Part shown: positions 25,555 to 33,736 of the stretch, one piece after another
How positions within the stretch are numbered: the first letter of the stretch is position 1
How the letters are laid out: each line of letters opens with the position of its first letter
Origin: Trinickia sp. Y13
GTDB taxonomy: Bacteria > Pseudomonadota > Gammaproteobacteria > Burkholderiales > Burkholderiaceae
Length of the DNA stretch: 64,000 nt
NCBI RefSeq assembly: GCF_029522115.1
Contig: NZ_JAKWFK010000007.1
Coordinates: 62,001-126,000 of the forward strand
Direction: 5' to 3'
Made by a program: the position numbers and the translations under genes
The notes under the pieces: model-generated
What the model was told of the DNA's origin: nothing
Database searches by the model: none
Seen by the model: the letters and a program-made list of their open reading frames with translations, nothing else

Positions 25555-25923
25555 ATGCCTTTGCCGATTGTGATCGCCGATGATTCCCTGCTTGCCCGTA
25601 AGGTCCTGACCAAAGCCTTGCCGGCCGACTGGGACGTCGACATCGCATACGCATCGAACGGGCGCGAGGCGCTCGCGCTGTATCGCGCGGGAAAGGCCTC
25701 GGTGATGTTTCTGGACCTGACGATGCCGGACATGACCGGCTATCAAGTCCTCGAAGCATTGCAGCATGAAGACCTGAACACGTTCGTGATCGTCGTATCC
25801 GCCGATGTGCAGCCGCTCGCTCAAGAACGCGTGCGGGCGCTGGGTGCGGCCGCCTTCGTCGCCAAGCCCGTGACGCCCGAGGCGATATTGCCCATCCTCA
25901 TGGAGTACGGGTTGTATGCGTGA
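25555..25923 (+). CDS. single-domain response regulator (CheY-like)
   Basis: 122 residues, only a receiver domain. Acid pocket D9/D10 (VIADDS), phospho-acceptor D54 (MFLDLTMPD), switch Ser82 (VVSAD) and Lys104 (VAKPVTP) are all in place. It has no output domain. Its last codons overlap the CheC-like gene by 8 bases, so the two are coupled; the CheC-like protein is its probable phosphatase or target. Confidence 0.93.
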   Translation: MPLPIVIADDSLLARKVLTKALPADWDVDIAYASNGREALALYRAGKASVMFLDLTMPDMTGYQVLEALQHEDLNTFVIVVSADVQPLAQERVRALGAAAFVAKPVTPEAILPILMEYGLYA

Positions 25924-26539
25924 GAACGTGTTCACCGAAGAGCAGCGCGACGCCTTGCAGGAAATCGCCAACCTGGCGATGGGGCAGGCGGCCACGCGCC
26001 TCGCGCGTCTGCTAGACACTTTCATCGAGTTGTCGGTGCCTCGCGTTCGCGTCGTGCGCGCCGAAGACGCTGCCCGGACGCTGCGAGAAATGACCGGCAT
26101 CGAGGAGAGCGTCACGGCGGTGCGGCAAGGGTTTCGCTCCGACCTCAAGGGCGAGGCGCTCGTCATCTGCCGCAGCAGCGGCGTGGGCCAACTGTGCGCG
26201 CTCGTGAACGATCCGTACGTCAATTCCGCCTACGATTCGGTGAGCCAAACCGAGCTGATGTTCGACGTGGCGAACGTGCTGACGGGAGCGTGCGTCTCGT
26301 GCATCCTCAATCAGCTCGACCGCACGCCGATCTTTTCGGCGCCTGGTTTGCTCGGCGAAAAAATCTCGCTCGACGATGTCTTTCAATCGGACGTGCTCGC
26401 GTGGAAGACGGCGTTGCTGCTCGAGGTGAATTTCGCGCTCGAAGACCAGACGTTTCGCGCGCACCTCGTCATGCTGATGGCCGAGGATTCTATTCGTCGG
26501 ATGAATGAAGCGCTCGACGCGCTCTTGTCCAGCCTATGA
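25916..26539 (+). CDS. CheC-like chemotaxis phosphatase family protein
   Basis: 207 residues. Two CheC-type helices are visible: QRDALQEIANLAMGQAATRLARLL (about 9-33) and SQTELMFDVANVLTGACVSCILNQL (about 108-133). Each keeps the E-x-x-N signature or a close form (EIAN; DVAN). CheC/CheX/FliY proteins dephosphorylate CheY-P. It sits between a lone receiver and a diguanylate cyclase, with overlaps on both sides, so it probably belongs to a three-protein pathway rather than to flagellar chemotaxis; no flagellar genes are in the window. Confidence 0.85.
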   Translation: MRENVFTEEQRDALQEIANLAMGQAATRLARLLDTFIELSVPRVRVVRAEDAARTLREMTGIEESVTAVRQGFRSDLKGEALVICRSSGVGQLCALVNDPYVNSAYDSVSQTELMFDVANVLTGACVSCILNQLDRTPIFSAPGLLGEKISLDDVFQSDVLAWKTALLLEVNFALEDQTFRAHLVMLMAEDSIRRMNEALDALLSSL

Positions 26540-27477
26540 CCGATGCGATGGAGCAATCTCTCAGCGACCTGGTGATCGAACGCGTCGGTTTTGGCATCTT
26601 CGTGCTCGACCGCGACATGAACGTGCTGATGTGGAACCGGTTCATGCAGGATCACAGCGGCCAGCCTGCCGAAACGGTCGTCGGTAGATCCATCTTCGAC
26701 ACATTTCCCGAATTGCCGCGCGTATGGCTGTCGCGCAAGATCGAGAGCGTGTTTCAGCTCGGCAGCTTCGCGTTCAGTTCCTGGGAGCAACGGCCATATC
26801 TGTTCAAGTTCGACCACGACCGGCCGATCACGGGGGGCGTGGACTTCATGCAGCAGGACTGCACGTTCATGCCGCTCACGCGCGGGCGAGAAGTCGAAGC
26901 CGTATGCGTGACGATCTCCGACGTCACGCACGTCAGCGTGGTCCAGCGCGAACGTGAGGAGGCCGTCGAAAAGCTGCAGGAATACGCCAATCGCGATGGC
27001 TTGACCGGCATCGCGAACCGGCGCTTCTTCGAGAGCCGCCTGCGCGACGAGTTTCTACGCTGGCAGCGTTACGGCGGCGAGCTCTCGGTGCTGCTGTTCG
27101 ACCTCGACCATTTCAAGGACATCAACGATCGCTTCGGCCACGCCGTTGGCGATACGGTGCTGCGCGTGATGGCTCAACGCGTTGCCGATGCGGTGCGAGT
27201 GCAAGACACCTTCGGTCGATTCGGCGGCGAGGAATTCGCATTGCTGCTGCCTTGCACGCCGCTCGCCGATGCGATGATCGTCGCCGAAAAGGTTCGCATG
27301 ACGATATGCGATACGCCGGTCGAAGCCGAGGGCGTGCGCGTGCCCGTCACGGCGAGCGTGGGCGGCGCGGCGGCGCGCCCGGGGCTGCCGAGCTACGAGG
27401 TGCTCATCAACGAAGCCGACGCCGCGCTTTACAGCGCCAAGCGCCAGGGACGCAACCGCTCGATCGCGCTCGCCTAG
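26536..27477 (+). CDS. PAS-GGDEF diguanylate cyclase
   Basis: 313 residues, overlapping the CheC-like gene by 4 bases (ATGA). An N-terminal PAS domain (about 10-135: RVGFGIFVLDRDMNVLMWNRFMQDHSG) is joined by a short coiled linker to a GGDEF domain. The active site is intact as FGGEEF, and an inhibitory I-site RVQD lies five residues before it, so product inhibition by c-di-GMP is expected. It should make c-di-GMP in response to a PAS signal, possibly tuned by the coupled receiver/CheC pair. Confidence 0.93.
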   Translation: MTDAMEQSLSDLVIERVGFGIFVLDRDMNVLMWNRFMQDHSGQPAETVVGRSIFDTFPELPRVWLSRKIESVFQLGSFAFSSWEQRPYLFKFDHDRPITGGVDFMQQDCTFMPLTRGREVEAVCVTISDVTHVSVVQREREEAVEKLQEYANRDGLTGIANRRFFESRLRDEFLRWQRYGGELSVLLFDLDHFKDINDRFGHAVGDTVLRVMAQRVADAVRVQDTFGRFGGEEFALLLPCTPLADAMIVAEKVRMTICDTPVEAEGVRVPVTASVGGAAARPGLPSYEVLINEADAALYSAKRQGRNRSIALA

Positions 27478-27768
27478 CGCGCTGCGCATTCGACGAACGA
27501 GCGCGCGCGGGCTCATGCGGGCGCGCGCATCTGCCGCACCGATATGCCTGGACGAATCCGGCCGCCGCGCTCGCGTCCGTGGCTGCTCAATGAAACGTTG
27601 GTATACTTTTGCCCGTTTCCGGCCCCGTTTGCCGGCCCACTTTGCCGGCGCTGCGCGCCGCTTGCCGAAGCTAGCGCGTTGCATCGGAGTGGCGCAGTGC
27701 CTGTGGCGCGTGCGGCAAATCAGCATCGATTTTCATTCGCCCCGCAGGGGCGCATAGCGGAGTTCGCC

Positions 27769-28617
27769 TTGGCCGTTTCCAATCTCGTCGCGGACGAACC
27801 AGCAACCGACGCCGCAGCCGTCACGTCGAGCAGCTCGTTCTATCTCGCGATGCGCATCTTGCCCGCCGCGCAGCGCGATGCGATGTTTCAGATCTACGCG
27901 TTTTGCCGCGCGGTCGACGATATTGCCGACAGCAACGCGCCGCGCGCCGAACGTAGCGCCGGGCTCGCACGCTGGCGCGCCGATATCGACGCGTGCTACG
28001 ACGGCGAGCCGCGCCCCGCGTTGGCGGCGCTAGCGCGCCAGATTCGCGCGTTCGGCCTGCGTCGCGAGGATTTCCACGCGATGATCGACGGCATGGCGAT
28101 GGACGCCGCGGAGGATATCTGCGCGCCCGACGAAGCGACGCTCGATCTTTATTGCGACCGCGTCGCTAGCGCAGCGGGCCGTTTGTCGGTGAGAGTTTTC
28201 GGGATGACTGACGATGCGGGACATGCGTTGTCGCATCATCTGGGGCGTGCGCTGCAGTTGACCAACATCTTGCGCGACATCGACGAAGATGCGGCGATCA
28301 ACCGGTGCTATTTGCCGCGCGAATTGCTCGCTCGCGAAGGCATCGCCGCGATCGATCCGGCCGCGATCGCCGACGATCCATCGTTGCCGCGCGTGTGCGC
28401 GACGTTGGCGCAGCGTGCGCTGGCGCATTTTGCTCAGGCCGATGCGATCATGGACGCCGCGCCGCGCAATGCCGTGCGTGCGCCGCGCATCATGTCGGGC
28501 GTCTACCGGTGCTTGCTCGAGCGTACGCTCGAGCGCGGTTTCGACGTGCCCCGCACGCCCGTGGCGAAGCCCCGTCTGCGGCTGTTGTGGATCGTCTTAC
28601 GCTACGCGTTCTTTTGA
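27769..28617 (+). CDS. hpnD: presqualene diphosphate synthase HpnD
   Basis: 282 residues from a TTG at 27769, chosen because GGAG lies just upstream and homology starts there; the frame is open much further upstream without family similarity. It joins two farnesyl diphosphates into presqualene diphosphate, the first committed hopanoid step. Motifs: AFCRAVDDIAD (first Asp-rich), DLYCDRVASAAG and QLTNILRDIDEDA (second Asp-rich). HpnC and HpnE, the other parts of the squalene route, are not in the window. An iteron-like sequence is embedded at 28188-28204. Confidence 0.93.
   Translation: MAVSNLVADEPATDAAAVTSSSSFYLAMRILPAAQRDAMFQIYAFCRAVDDIADSNAPRAERSAGLARWRADIDACYDGEPRPALAALARQIRAFGLRREDFHAMIDGMAMDAAEDICAPDEATLDLYCDRVASAAGRLSVRVFGMTDDAGHALSHHLGRALQLTNILRDIDEDAAINRCYLPRELLAREGIAAIDPAAIADDPSLPRVCATLAQRALAHFAQADAIMDAAPRNAVRAPRIMSGVYRCLLERTLERGFDVPRTPVAKPRLRLLWIVLRYAFF
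28188..28204 (+). repeat. origin-type iteron inside hpnD
   Basis: GGTGAGAGTTTTCGGGA matches the origin iteron consensus at all conserved positions, 14.7 kb from the main array. It encodes SVRVFG, and the Arg uses AGA, a codon expected to be rare in such GC-rich DNA; most Arg in neighbouring coding sequence is CGN. The codon choice could reflect selection on the DNA motif; coincidence is not excluded. Confidence 0.5.
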
Positions 28618-28746
28618 GCGGGCGCCTCGCTCGCGGTGTCGCCCGTATCGCGACGCGGTGGCGTGCAGCGCCGCCCCGGCCAAGGCCGAACGTAAAACCC
28701 GAGCATTCGACCGCGAAGCCCTGGGCTTCGCCTTCAACCCATTGAT

Positions 28747-30747
28747 ATGCCGATGAACGACATTTCCGCCCCTTCCGCCGTGATGGCGGCCTCGAGCTCT
28801 TCAGGCGCCGCTCAATCGCGCGCCGCGCTCGAGACCTCGATCGCGCGTGCGACGGATGCCATCCTTGCCGATCAGCGCCCCGACGGGCATTGGGTTTACG
28901 AACTCGAAGCCGACGCGACGATTCCGGCCGAATACATCCTGCTCGTTCACTACTTGGGCGAAGCGCCGAACCTCGAACTCGAACGCAAGATCGTGCGTTA
29001 CTTGCGCCGCATTCAACTGGCCGACGGCGGCTGGCCGTTGTTCACCGATGGCGCGATGGATGTGAGCGCGAGCGTGAAGGCCTATTTCGCTCTGAAGATG
29101 GCCGGCGAGCGCGAAGATGCCGAGCATATGCGGCGCGCGCGCGCGGCGATTCTCGGGGCGGGCGGCGCCGAGGCGGTGAACGTCTTTACGCGGATCTTGC
29201 TGGCGTTGTTTGCCATCGTGCCGTGGAGCGCCGTGCCGATGATGCCCGTGGAGATCACGCTGTTGCCGCAGTGGTTTCCGTTTCATCTCTCGAAAGTGTC
29301 CTACTGGGCGCGCACGGTCATCGTGCCGCTGCTCGTGCTCAATGCGCGACGCCCTGTGGCCAAGAATCCGCTCGGCGTGCGGATCGACGAACTCTTTCTC
29401 GGCGATCCGTCGGCGACGGGTCTACTGCCGCGAGCAGGGCATCAGAGCCGCGGCTGGTTCGCTTTCTTCCGCGTCGTGGATTCGACCTTGCGCGGGGTCG
29501 ACGGGTGGTTTCCGAAGCGCACGCGCGAGCGCGCGGTGCAAAAAGCGGTGGATTTCGTCGACGAGCGCTTGAATGGCGAAGACGGCTTGGGTGCGATTTT
29601 CCCCGCGATGGCCAATGCCGTGATGATGTACGACGCGCTTGGCTATGGACCGGACTATCCGAACCGAGCCATTGCGCGCGCTTCGCTCGAAAAGCTGCTC
29701 GTGATCGACGAAGAAGAAGCGTACTGCCAACCTTGCTTGTCGCCGGTTTGGGATACCTCGCTCGTCGCACATGCGCTGCTCGAAGTCGAGGCGCCGCGTG
29801 CGCAAGAGGCGGCGTTGCGTGGCCTGCAGTGGCTGCGCCCGCTGCAAGTGCTCGACGTACGCGGCGATTGGATCTCGCGCCGCCCCGACGTGCGTCCCGG
29901 CGGGTGGGCGTTCCAGTATGCGAACCCGCATTATCCGGACGTCGACGACACGGCTGTCGTTGCAATGGCGATGCATCGCGCGGCCGCGCTGACGCGCTCG
30001 AACGTCGATCGCGAAGCGATCGCGCGCGCACGCGAGTGGATCGTCGGCATGCAGAGTAGCGACGGCGGATGGGGCGCCTTCGAGCCCGAGAATACGCAGT
30101 ACTACCTGAACAACATTCCGTTCTCGGATCATGGCGCTTTGCTCGATCCGCCGACAGCCGACGTCTCGGGACGGTGCCTGTCGATGTTGGCGCAGTTGGG
30201 CGAGCTGCCGGGCAATAGCGGGCCTGCTCGGCGCGCGTACGACTACTTGCTCGCCGAGCAAGAAGACGACGGCAGTTGGTACGGCCGGTGGGGCATGAAC
30301 TACATCTACGGCACGTGGACGGCGCTATGTGCGCTGAACGCCGCGGGTATCGCGCATGACGACGTGCGGATCAAGCGCGCGGCGCAGTGGCTGATTGCCA
30401 TCCAGAACGAAGATGGCGGGTGGGGCGAGGGCGGCGAGAGCTACAAGCTCGACTATCGCGGCTACGAACCGGCGGCAAGCACGGCTTCGCAAACGGCGTG
30501 GGCGCTGCTTGGATTGATGGCTGCGGGCGTCATCGATCATCCGGCCGTCACGCGCGGCATCGACTATCTCGTTCGGACGCAGCGCGAGCACGGCTTGTGG
30601 GACGAGACGCGCTTCACGGCCACGGGCTTCCCGCGCGTGTTCTATCTGCGCTATCACGGTTACCGCAAATTCTTCCCGTTGTGGGCGTTGGCGCGCTACC
30701 GCAACCTCACGCGTGACGGCCGCGCGCGTGTCGCGGTCGGCATGTAA
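28747..30747 (+). CDS. shc: squalene-hopene cyclase
   Basis: 666 residues, normal for the family. The catalytic DxDDTA motif is at about residues 398-403 (DVDDTA). Several QW repeats are visible (QLADGGWPLF; QSSDGGWGAFEPEN; EQEDDGSWYGRWG; QNEDGGWGEGGESY). It cyclises squalene to hopene/hopanol at the inner membrane. Overlap of its stop with the hpnG start (ATG within TAATG) shows the operon continues. The gene is also called hpnF. Confidence 0.97.
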   Translation: MPMNDISAPSAVMAASSSSGAAQSRAALETSIARATDAILADQRPDGHWVYELEADATIPAEYILLVHYLGEAPNLELERKIVRYLRRIQLADGGWPLFTDGAMDVSASVKAYFALKMAGEREDAEHMRRARAAILGAGGAEAVNVFTRILLALFAIVPWSAVPMMPVEITLLPQWFPFHLSKVSYWARTVIVPLLVLNARRPVAKNPLGVRIDELFLGDPSATGLLPRAGHQSRGWFAFFRVVDSTLRGVDGWFPKRTRERAVQKAVDFVDERLNGEDGLGAIFPAMANAVMMYDALGYGPDYPNRAIARASLEKLLVIDEEEAYCQPCLSPVWDTSLVAHALLEVEAPRAQEAALRGLQWLRPLQVLDVRGDWISRRPDVRPGGWAFQYANPHYPDVDDTAVVAMAMHRAAALTRSNVDREAIARAREWIVGMQSSDGGWGAFEPENTQYYLNNIPFSDHGALLDPPTADVSGRCLSMLAQLGELPGNSGPARRAYDYLLAEQEDDGSWYGRWGMNYIYGTWTALCALNAAGIAHDDVRIKRAAQWLIAIQNEDGGWGEGGESYKLDYRGYEPAASTASQTAWALLGLMAAGVIDHPAVTRGIDYLVRTQREHGLWDETRFTATGFPRVFYLRYHGYRKFFPLWALARYRNLTRDGRARVAVGM

Positions 30748-31445
30748 TGGCAATCGACGCGGCACTGCCATTGATCGTGGTGACGGGAATGGCGTTCGAA
30801 GCGCGCATCGCGCGTGGGCCGGGCGTCGAAGTCGTTTATGCGGCGCGTGCGGATCGGCTCGAACGTGCGTTGGAGCAGGCGTTGGCGCGCGGTGCGTGCG
30901 GCGTGATGAGCTTCGGCACCGCGGGCGGGCTCGCGCCGAACTTGGCGCCGGGCACGGTTATCGTCGCCGATGCGATCGACGCGCCGTCAGGGCAGATGGC
31001 GACCGATTCGGCGTGGAGCGAGCGCATCGCCTCGGCGCTGCGCGTCGCGCTGCCCGGCACGCCTTTCGCACGCGGTGTGCTCGCCGCGGTGGCAGCGCCA
31101 GTGGTCACGCAGCAGCAGAAGGCGGCGCTGCATGCGCGCACGGGCGCGCTGGCCGTCGATATGGAGTCGCACATCGCCGCGGCACAGGCGGGCGCGCGAG
31201 GGCTGCCGTTCACTGTGTGCAGAGTGGTGGTCGACCCGGCGGGGCGGACCTTGCCGCCCGCGGCGATGGTGGGGCTGCGCGACGATGGCACGACGGCGCT
31301 GGGGCCGATTTTGCGTGAACTCGCGCGAGCGCCTGCGCAATTGCCCGCGATGATCCGATTGGCGTTCGATGCACGCGCCGCACGAGCTTCGCTCGTTGCG
31401 GCACGGCGGGCAATGCAACATGCCGGCGCACTGAGCGCCGCGTGA
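30747..31445 (+). CDS. hpnG: hopanoid-associated phosphorylase/nucleosidase HpnG
   Basis: 232 residues, overlapping the shc stop by one base. It belongs to the purine nucleoside phosphorylase/MTAN-like family: MSFGTAGGLAPNLAPGTVIVADAI carries the glycine-rich loop, and ALAVDMESHIAAAQA the conserved ME pair. HpnG releases adenine from adenosylhopane to give ribosylhopane (established for the family), the second step after HpnH. hpnH is not in the window. Confidence 0.9.
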   Translation: MAIDAALPLIVVTGMAFEARIARGPGVEVVYAARADRLERALEQALARGACGVMSFGTAGGLAPNLAPGTVIVADAIDAPSGQMATDSAWSERIASALRVALPGTPFARGVLAAVAAPVVTQQQKAALHARTGALAVDMESHIAAAQAGARGLPFTVCRVVVDPAGRTLPPAAMVGLRDDGTTALGPILRELARAPAQLPAMIRLAFDARAARASLVAARRAMQHAGALSAA

Positions 31446-31619
31446 GAGGTTGACGACACGCCGGCTCTAGTGTTCCGTGCGAGGGCTTGCAGGCCGGCAC
31501 AAGAGCCTATCCGCGGCTCATTCAACCCGTCGCCGAAAAAGCGCGGTTTGGCATGCGGGGCAAGCGGCCGAGTCGTCTCGCACCTGGCCCTCCTTGTCGC
31601 ATGGCCACCTCCTTGGCGC

Positions 31620-31643
31620 TTCGCCCGCGTGGTCGACATTTCG
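31620..31643 (+). promoter_or_regulatory. hrpII-like box (TTCG-N16-TTCG) upstream of a small unknown gene
   Basis: TTCG at 31620-31623 and TTCG at 31640-31643 are separated by exactly 16 bases, the Ralstonia hrpII box recognised by the AraC-type regulator HrpB (HrpX in Xanthomonas). The nearest TAnnnT (31679) is 35 bases downstream, a little beyond the usual 30-32. It lies 44 bases before the ATG at 31688. Confidence 0.5.
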
Positions 31644-31687
31644 TTTCATGAGCTAGCGATTCCAGGCCGTTTGCGGACTATCGTTCC

Positions 31688-32002
31688 ATGAGCGAACCAA
31701 ACTGCGAACGGGAGGGCATCCGGGTGTTTTACGAGAACGAAGAACAGTCAGATCCATGGGACGCGCCGGACGACGCTTTCGGTGTGTCGGTGCCGGTTTC
31801 CATGGTCCATCACTCGTCCGGGGACATCGATATCCTCGTCATCGACTTGACGCATCAGGACGAAAGTGGGTGTTTTGCCCAACACCGAATTCGCTTCAGC
31901 GCACAAGCGGCAGCTCAGCTTCTCGATGCGATGAGCGGCGCCGTCGAGAGCGGGCACGTCCTATTCGGCGGCGAACGTCCCGCGATGGCGACACTGCACT
32001 AG
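31688..32002 (+). CDS. unrecognised 104-residue protein, candidate T3SS-linked
   Basis: 104 residues, no signal peptide or membrane segment. It is acidic in the first half (ENEEQSDPWDAPDD) and has a regular beta/alpha pattern later (DIDILVIDLTHQDESGCFAQHRIRFSAQAAAQLLDAM). No family is recognised. A hrpII-like box upstream and the neighbouring T3SS-type transglycosylase gene suggest co-regulation with the secretion system, as chaperone, substrate or accessory protein; this is inference. Confidence 0.65.
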   Translation: MSEPNCEREGIRVFYENEEQSDPWDAPDDAFGVSVPVSMVHHSSGDIDILVIDLTHQDESGCFAQHRIRFSAQAAAQLLDAMSGAVESGHVLFGGERPAMATLH

Positions 32003-32195
32003 CTCGCAATTTTTGCTACGCGCCCGCCTGTCGTGACCGCGAGAATGGAAGCTCGCTTTCAACACGATCAGGAGCCATCCCATGTTGGGCCATGTCGACC
32101 CGATCGAGCTCACGCATGGCGAACGCCGGCAACGTCCACGGCGTCCTGGTCCGAGCGGTGCGCCGGCAAGCGCGTCCGACACGCGAACGCTGAGC

Positions 32196-32219
32196 TTCGT
32201 GAGCGGTGTCTGGACTTCG
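32196..32219 (+). promoter_or_regulatory. hrpII-like box upstream of the lytic transglycosylase gene
   Basis: TTCG at 32196-32199 and 32216-32219 with exactly 16 bases between them, 78 bases before the ATG at 32297. No good TAnnnT is seen at the standard distance, so this is a weaker promoter candidate than those at 46749 and 57836. Confidence 0.45.
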
Positions 32220-32296
32220 CAATTGCGAACGGCGCGACTATTCGCGTTGGCGAGAATGGGCGCGTTTAATTGCACTCTTGTTCGAACCGACGCGAA

Positions 32297-32950
32297 ATGC
32301 CGACGAAAACCCGCCGCCTATCACGATCGCTCGCCCTTGCCGCTTTGCTCTGCCTGGCCTGCGCGTGGGCCGATCCCGCACACGCCGACTGCTTTGACGA
32401 GGCCGGCGCCTACCAGCATGTCAATTCGATGGTGCTGCGCGCCATTGCCTGGCTCGAATCGCATAACCGGCCCGATGCCATGCATCGCAACGCTAACGGT
32501 TCGATCGATTACGGCGTCATGCAAATCAATTCGATCCATTTGCGCGAACTCGATCGCTACCATATCTCCCGCGCGACGTTGATGCGGCCATGCGCGAACG
32601 TCTATGTCGGGGCGTGGCACCTGCGCCGCATGATGAACAAGTACGGCAATACATGGGCGGCAGTCGGCGCCTACCATTCCGAGACTCCGGCCGAGCGCGA
32701 TCAGTACGCGCGCCACGTCGAGCATATCCTCGCCAAGTGGCGCCTATCGGTCTTTTCGCACAAGGCAGGGGAGGGCGACGGCATGCGGGTGTCCCCCGTC
32801 AGCGTCGCAGCGGACGACGACGCGCCGGAGAGCGGGCCGCAGAGCGGGCCGGCCGCCGCGGGGTGGCCGGATGTGAAAGGAATAGTTTTCGGGGTGTTGC
32901 AACATTTCAGCGCGTACATGGCACGTACTGCGACATTTCATTTGGAGTGA
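32297..32950 (+). CDS. T3SS-associated lytic transglycosylase (HpaH/IpgF-like)
   Basis: 217 residues from the ATG at 32297. A signal peptide covers about residues 1-27 (LALAALLCLACAWADPAHA-D). The SLT/goose-lysozyme-like domain has the catalytic Glu in IAWLESHNRPD, then YGVMQINSIH and GAWHLRRMMNKYGNTWAAVGAYHS. Such enzymes open peptidoglycan locally for the secretion apparatus (family knowledge). The upstream hrpII-like box and the nearby hrp cluster support this role over a general autolysin. Confidence 0.88.
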   Translation: MPTKTRRLSRSLALAALLCLACAWADPAHADCFDEAGAYQHVNSMVLRAIAWLESHNRPDAMHRNANGSIDYGVMQINSIHLRELDRYHISRATLMRPCANVYVGAWHLRRMMNKYGNTWAAVGAYHSETPAERDQYARHVEHILAKWRLSVFSHKAGEGDGMRVSPVSVAADDDAPESGPQSGPAAAGWPDVKGIVFGVLQHFSAYMARTATFHLE

Positions 32951-33052
32951 GCGCGCCCGGGCGGCGGGGCAACCGCCGATGAGCAGGCGCGGGCGCGATC
33001 GCCAACCGGCAGGCTGACCCGCGAGCGAGGCCGCCCAACGCTGGAGAGACCC

Positions 33053-33661
33053 TTGTTGAATTTCCCGGATGCGGGGAAAGCGGCGAAACTGCGGCTGGCC
33101 GGCTCTGCCGTGCTCCTATCGCTGTTGCTCGCAGCATGTGCCCATCTCACGCTGATTCCGCTGCCGCAGGACCCGACGGCGGCCGCAGTGAGGCGGATGG
33201 CCGTCGCCGGCGATCGGATGGTCGTCATCGGCATCGCCGCCGGCGTGGGCCGCACGCCCGGCGATTTCCGCGATCCGCAGATGAAGGCGACGATCGCCGC
33301 GCTCGAGCGGGATTACCAGTTGCGCGAGATTTTCGAGTGGCCTATCGTGTCGCTGCAGTTGCATTGCGTTGTGCTCGAAATCGAAGGCAGGCAATCTCGC
33401 GACGCCCTGCTGAGCAAGCTTACGGCCGATCGGCGCGTGCGGCTTGCGCAGCCGCTCGTCAGCTTCCACACGCCTGACTCCGCTACGGGCCGGTGCCAGC
33501 GCGGCTGCGCCGGGAGACGGCGCGACCGGACCGGCGAACTGCTTGCGGTTGCGGGTATTGCGGATAAGGACTTCCTTACCCCCGAATCCGATGTCGGCTA
33601 CCTTGTGGCATGGTGCGAATTCAAGCACGCCGGAGCAGCCGCCGCGGCAGGTTTTTTTTGA
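33053..33661 (+). CDS. lipoprotein homologous to the N-terminal domain of the nearby S8 protease; possibly a truncated copy
   Basis: 202 residues from a TTG at 33053 with GGAGAG upstream. It has a lipoprotein signal (LLSLLLAAC). Residues about 45-145 are clearly paralogous to residues 45-155 of the S8 protease at 36124: MVVIGIA / MVVIAVE, DYQLREIFEWPI / DYRLRELTAWPI, LHCVVLEIEGRQSRDALLSKLTADRRVRLAQPL / VHCAVLEITGGQRRDVLLAKLAHDRRVRLAEPL. After that similarity stops and no catalytic domain follows. The tail reads as unrelated sequence and a +1 frame contains PLRAGASAA, so a frameshifted, decayed protease gene is possible. Alternatively it is a free inhibitor- or prodomain-like lipoprotein. Confidence 0.7.
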   Translation: MLNFPDAGKAAKLRLAGSAVLLSLLLAACAHLTLIPLPQDPTAAAVRRMAVAGDRMVVIGIAAGVGRTPGDFRDPQMKATIAALERDYQLREIFEWPIVSLQLHCVVLEIEGRQSRDALLSKLTADRRVRLAQPLVSFHTPDSATGRCQRGCAGRRRDRTGELLAVAGIADKDFLTPESDVGYLVAWCEFKHAGAAAAAGFF

Positions 33662-33736
33662 CCCCGTCCCGCAACTTTTTCATCGCTTCGCGCTACCTAC
33701 AGGGTCCCAGCGCTTGCTCCAACTGTGATCCGCGTC

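Noticed and set aside
28890-30059. 389-codon frame overlapping the squalene-hopene cyclase gene
   Set aside because: It is the Arg-rich shadow frame of a clearly conserved cyclase.
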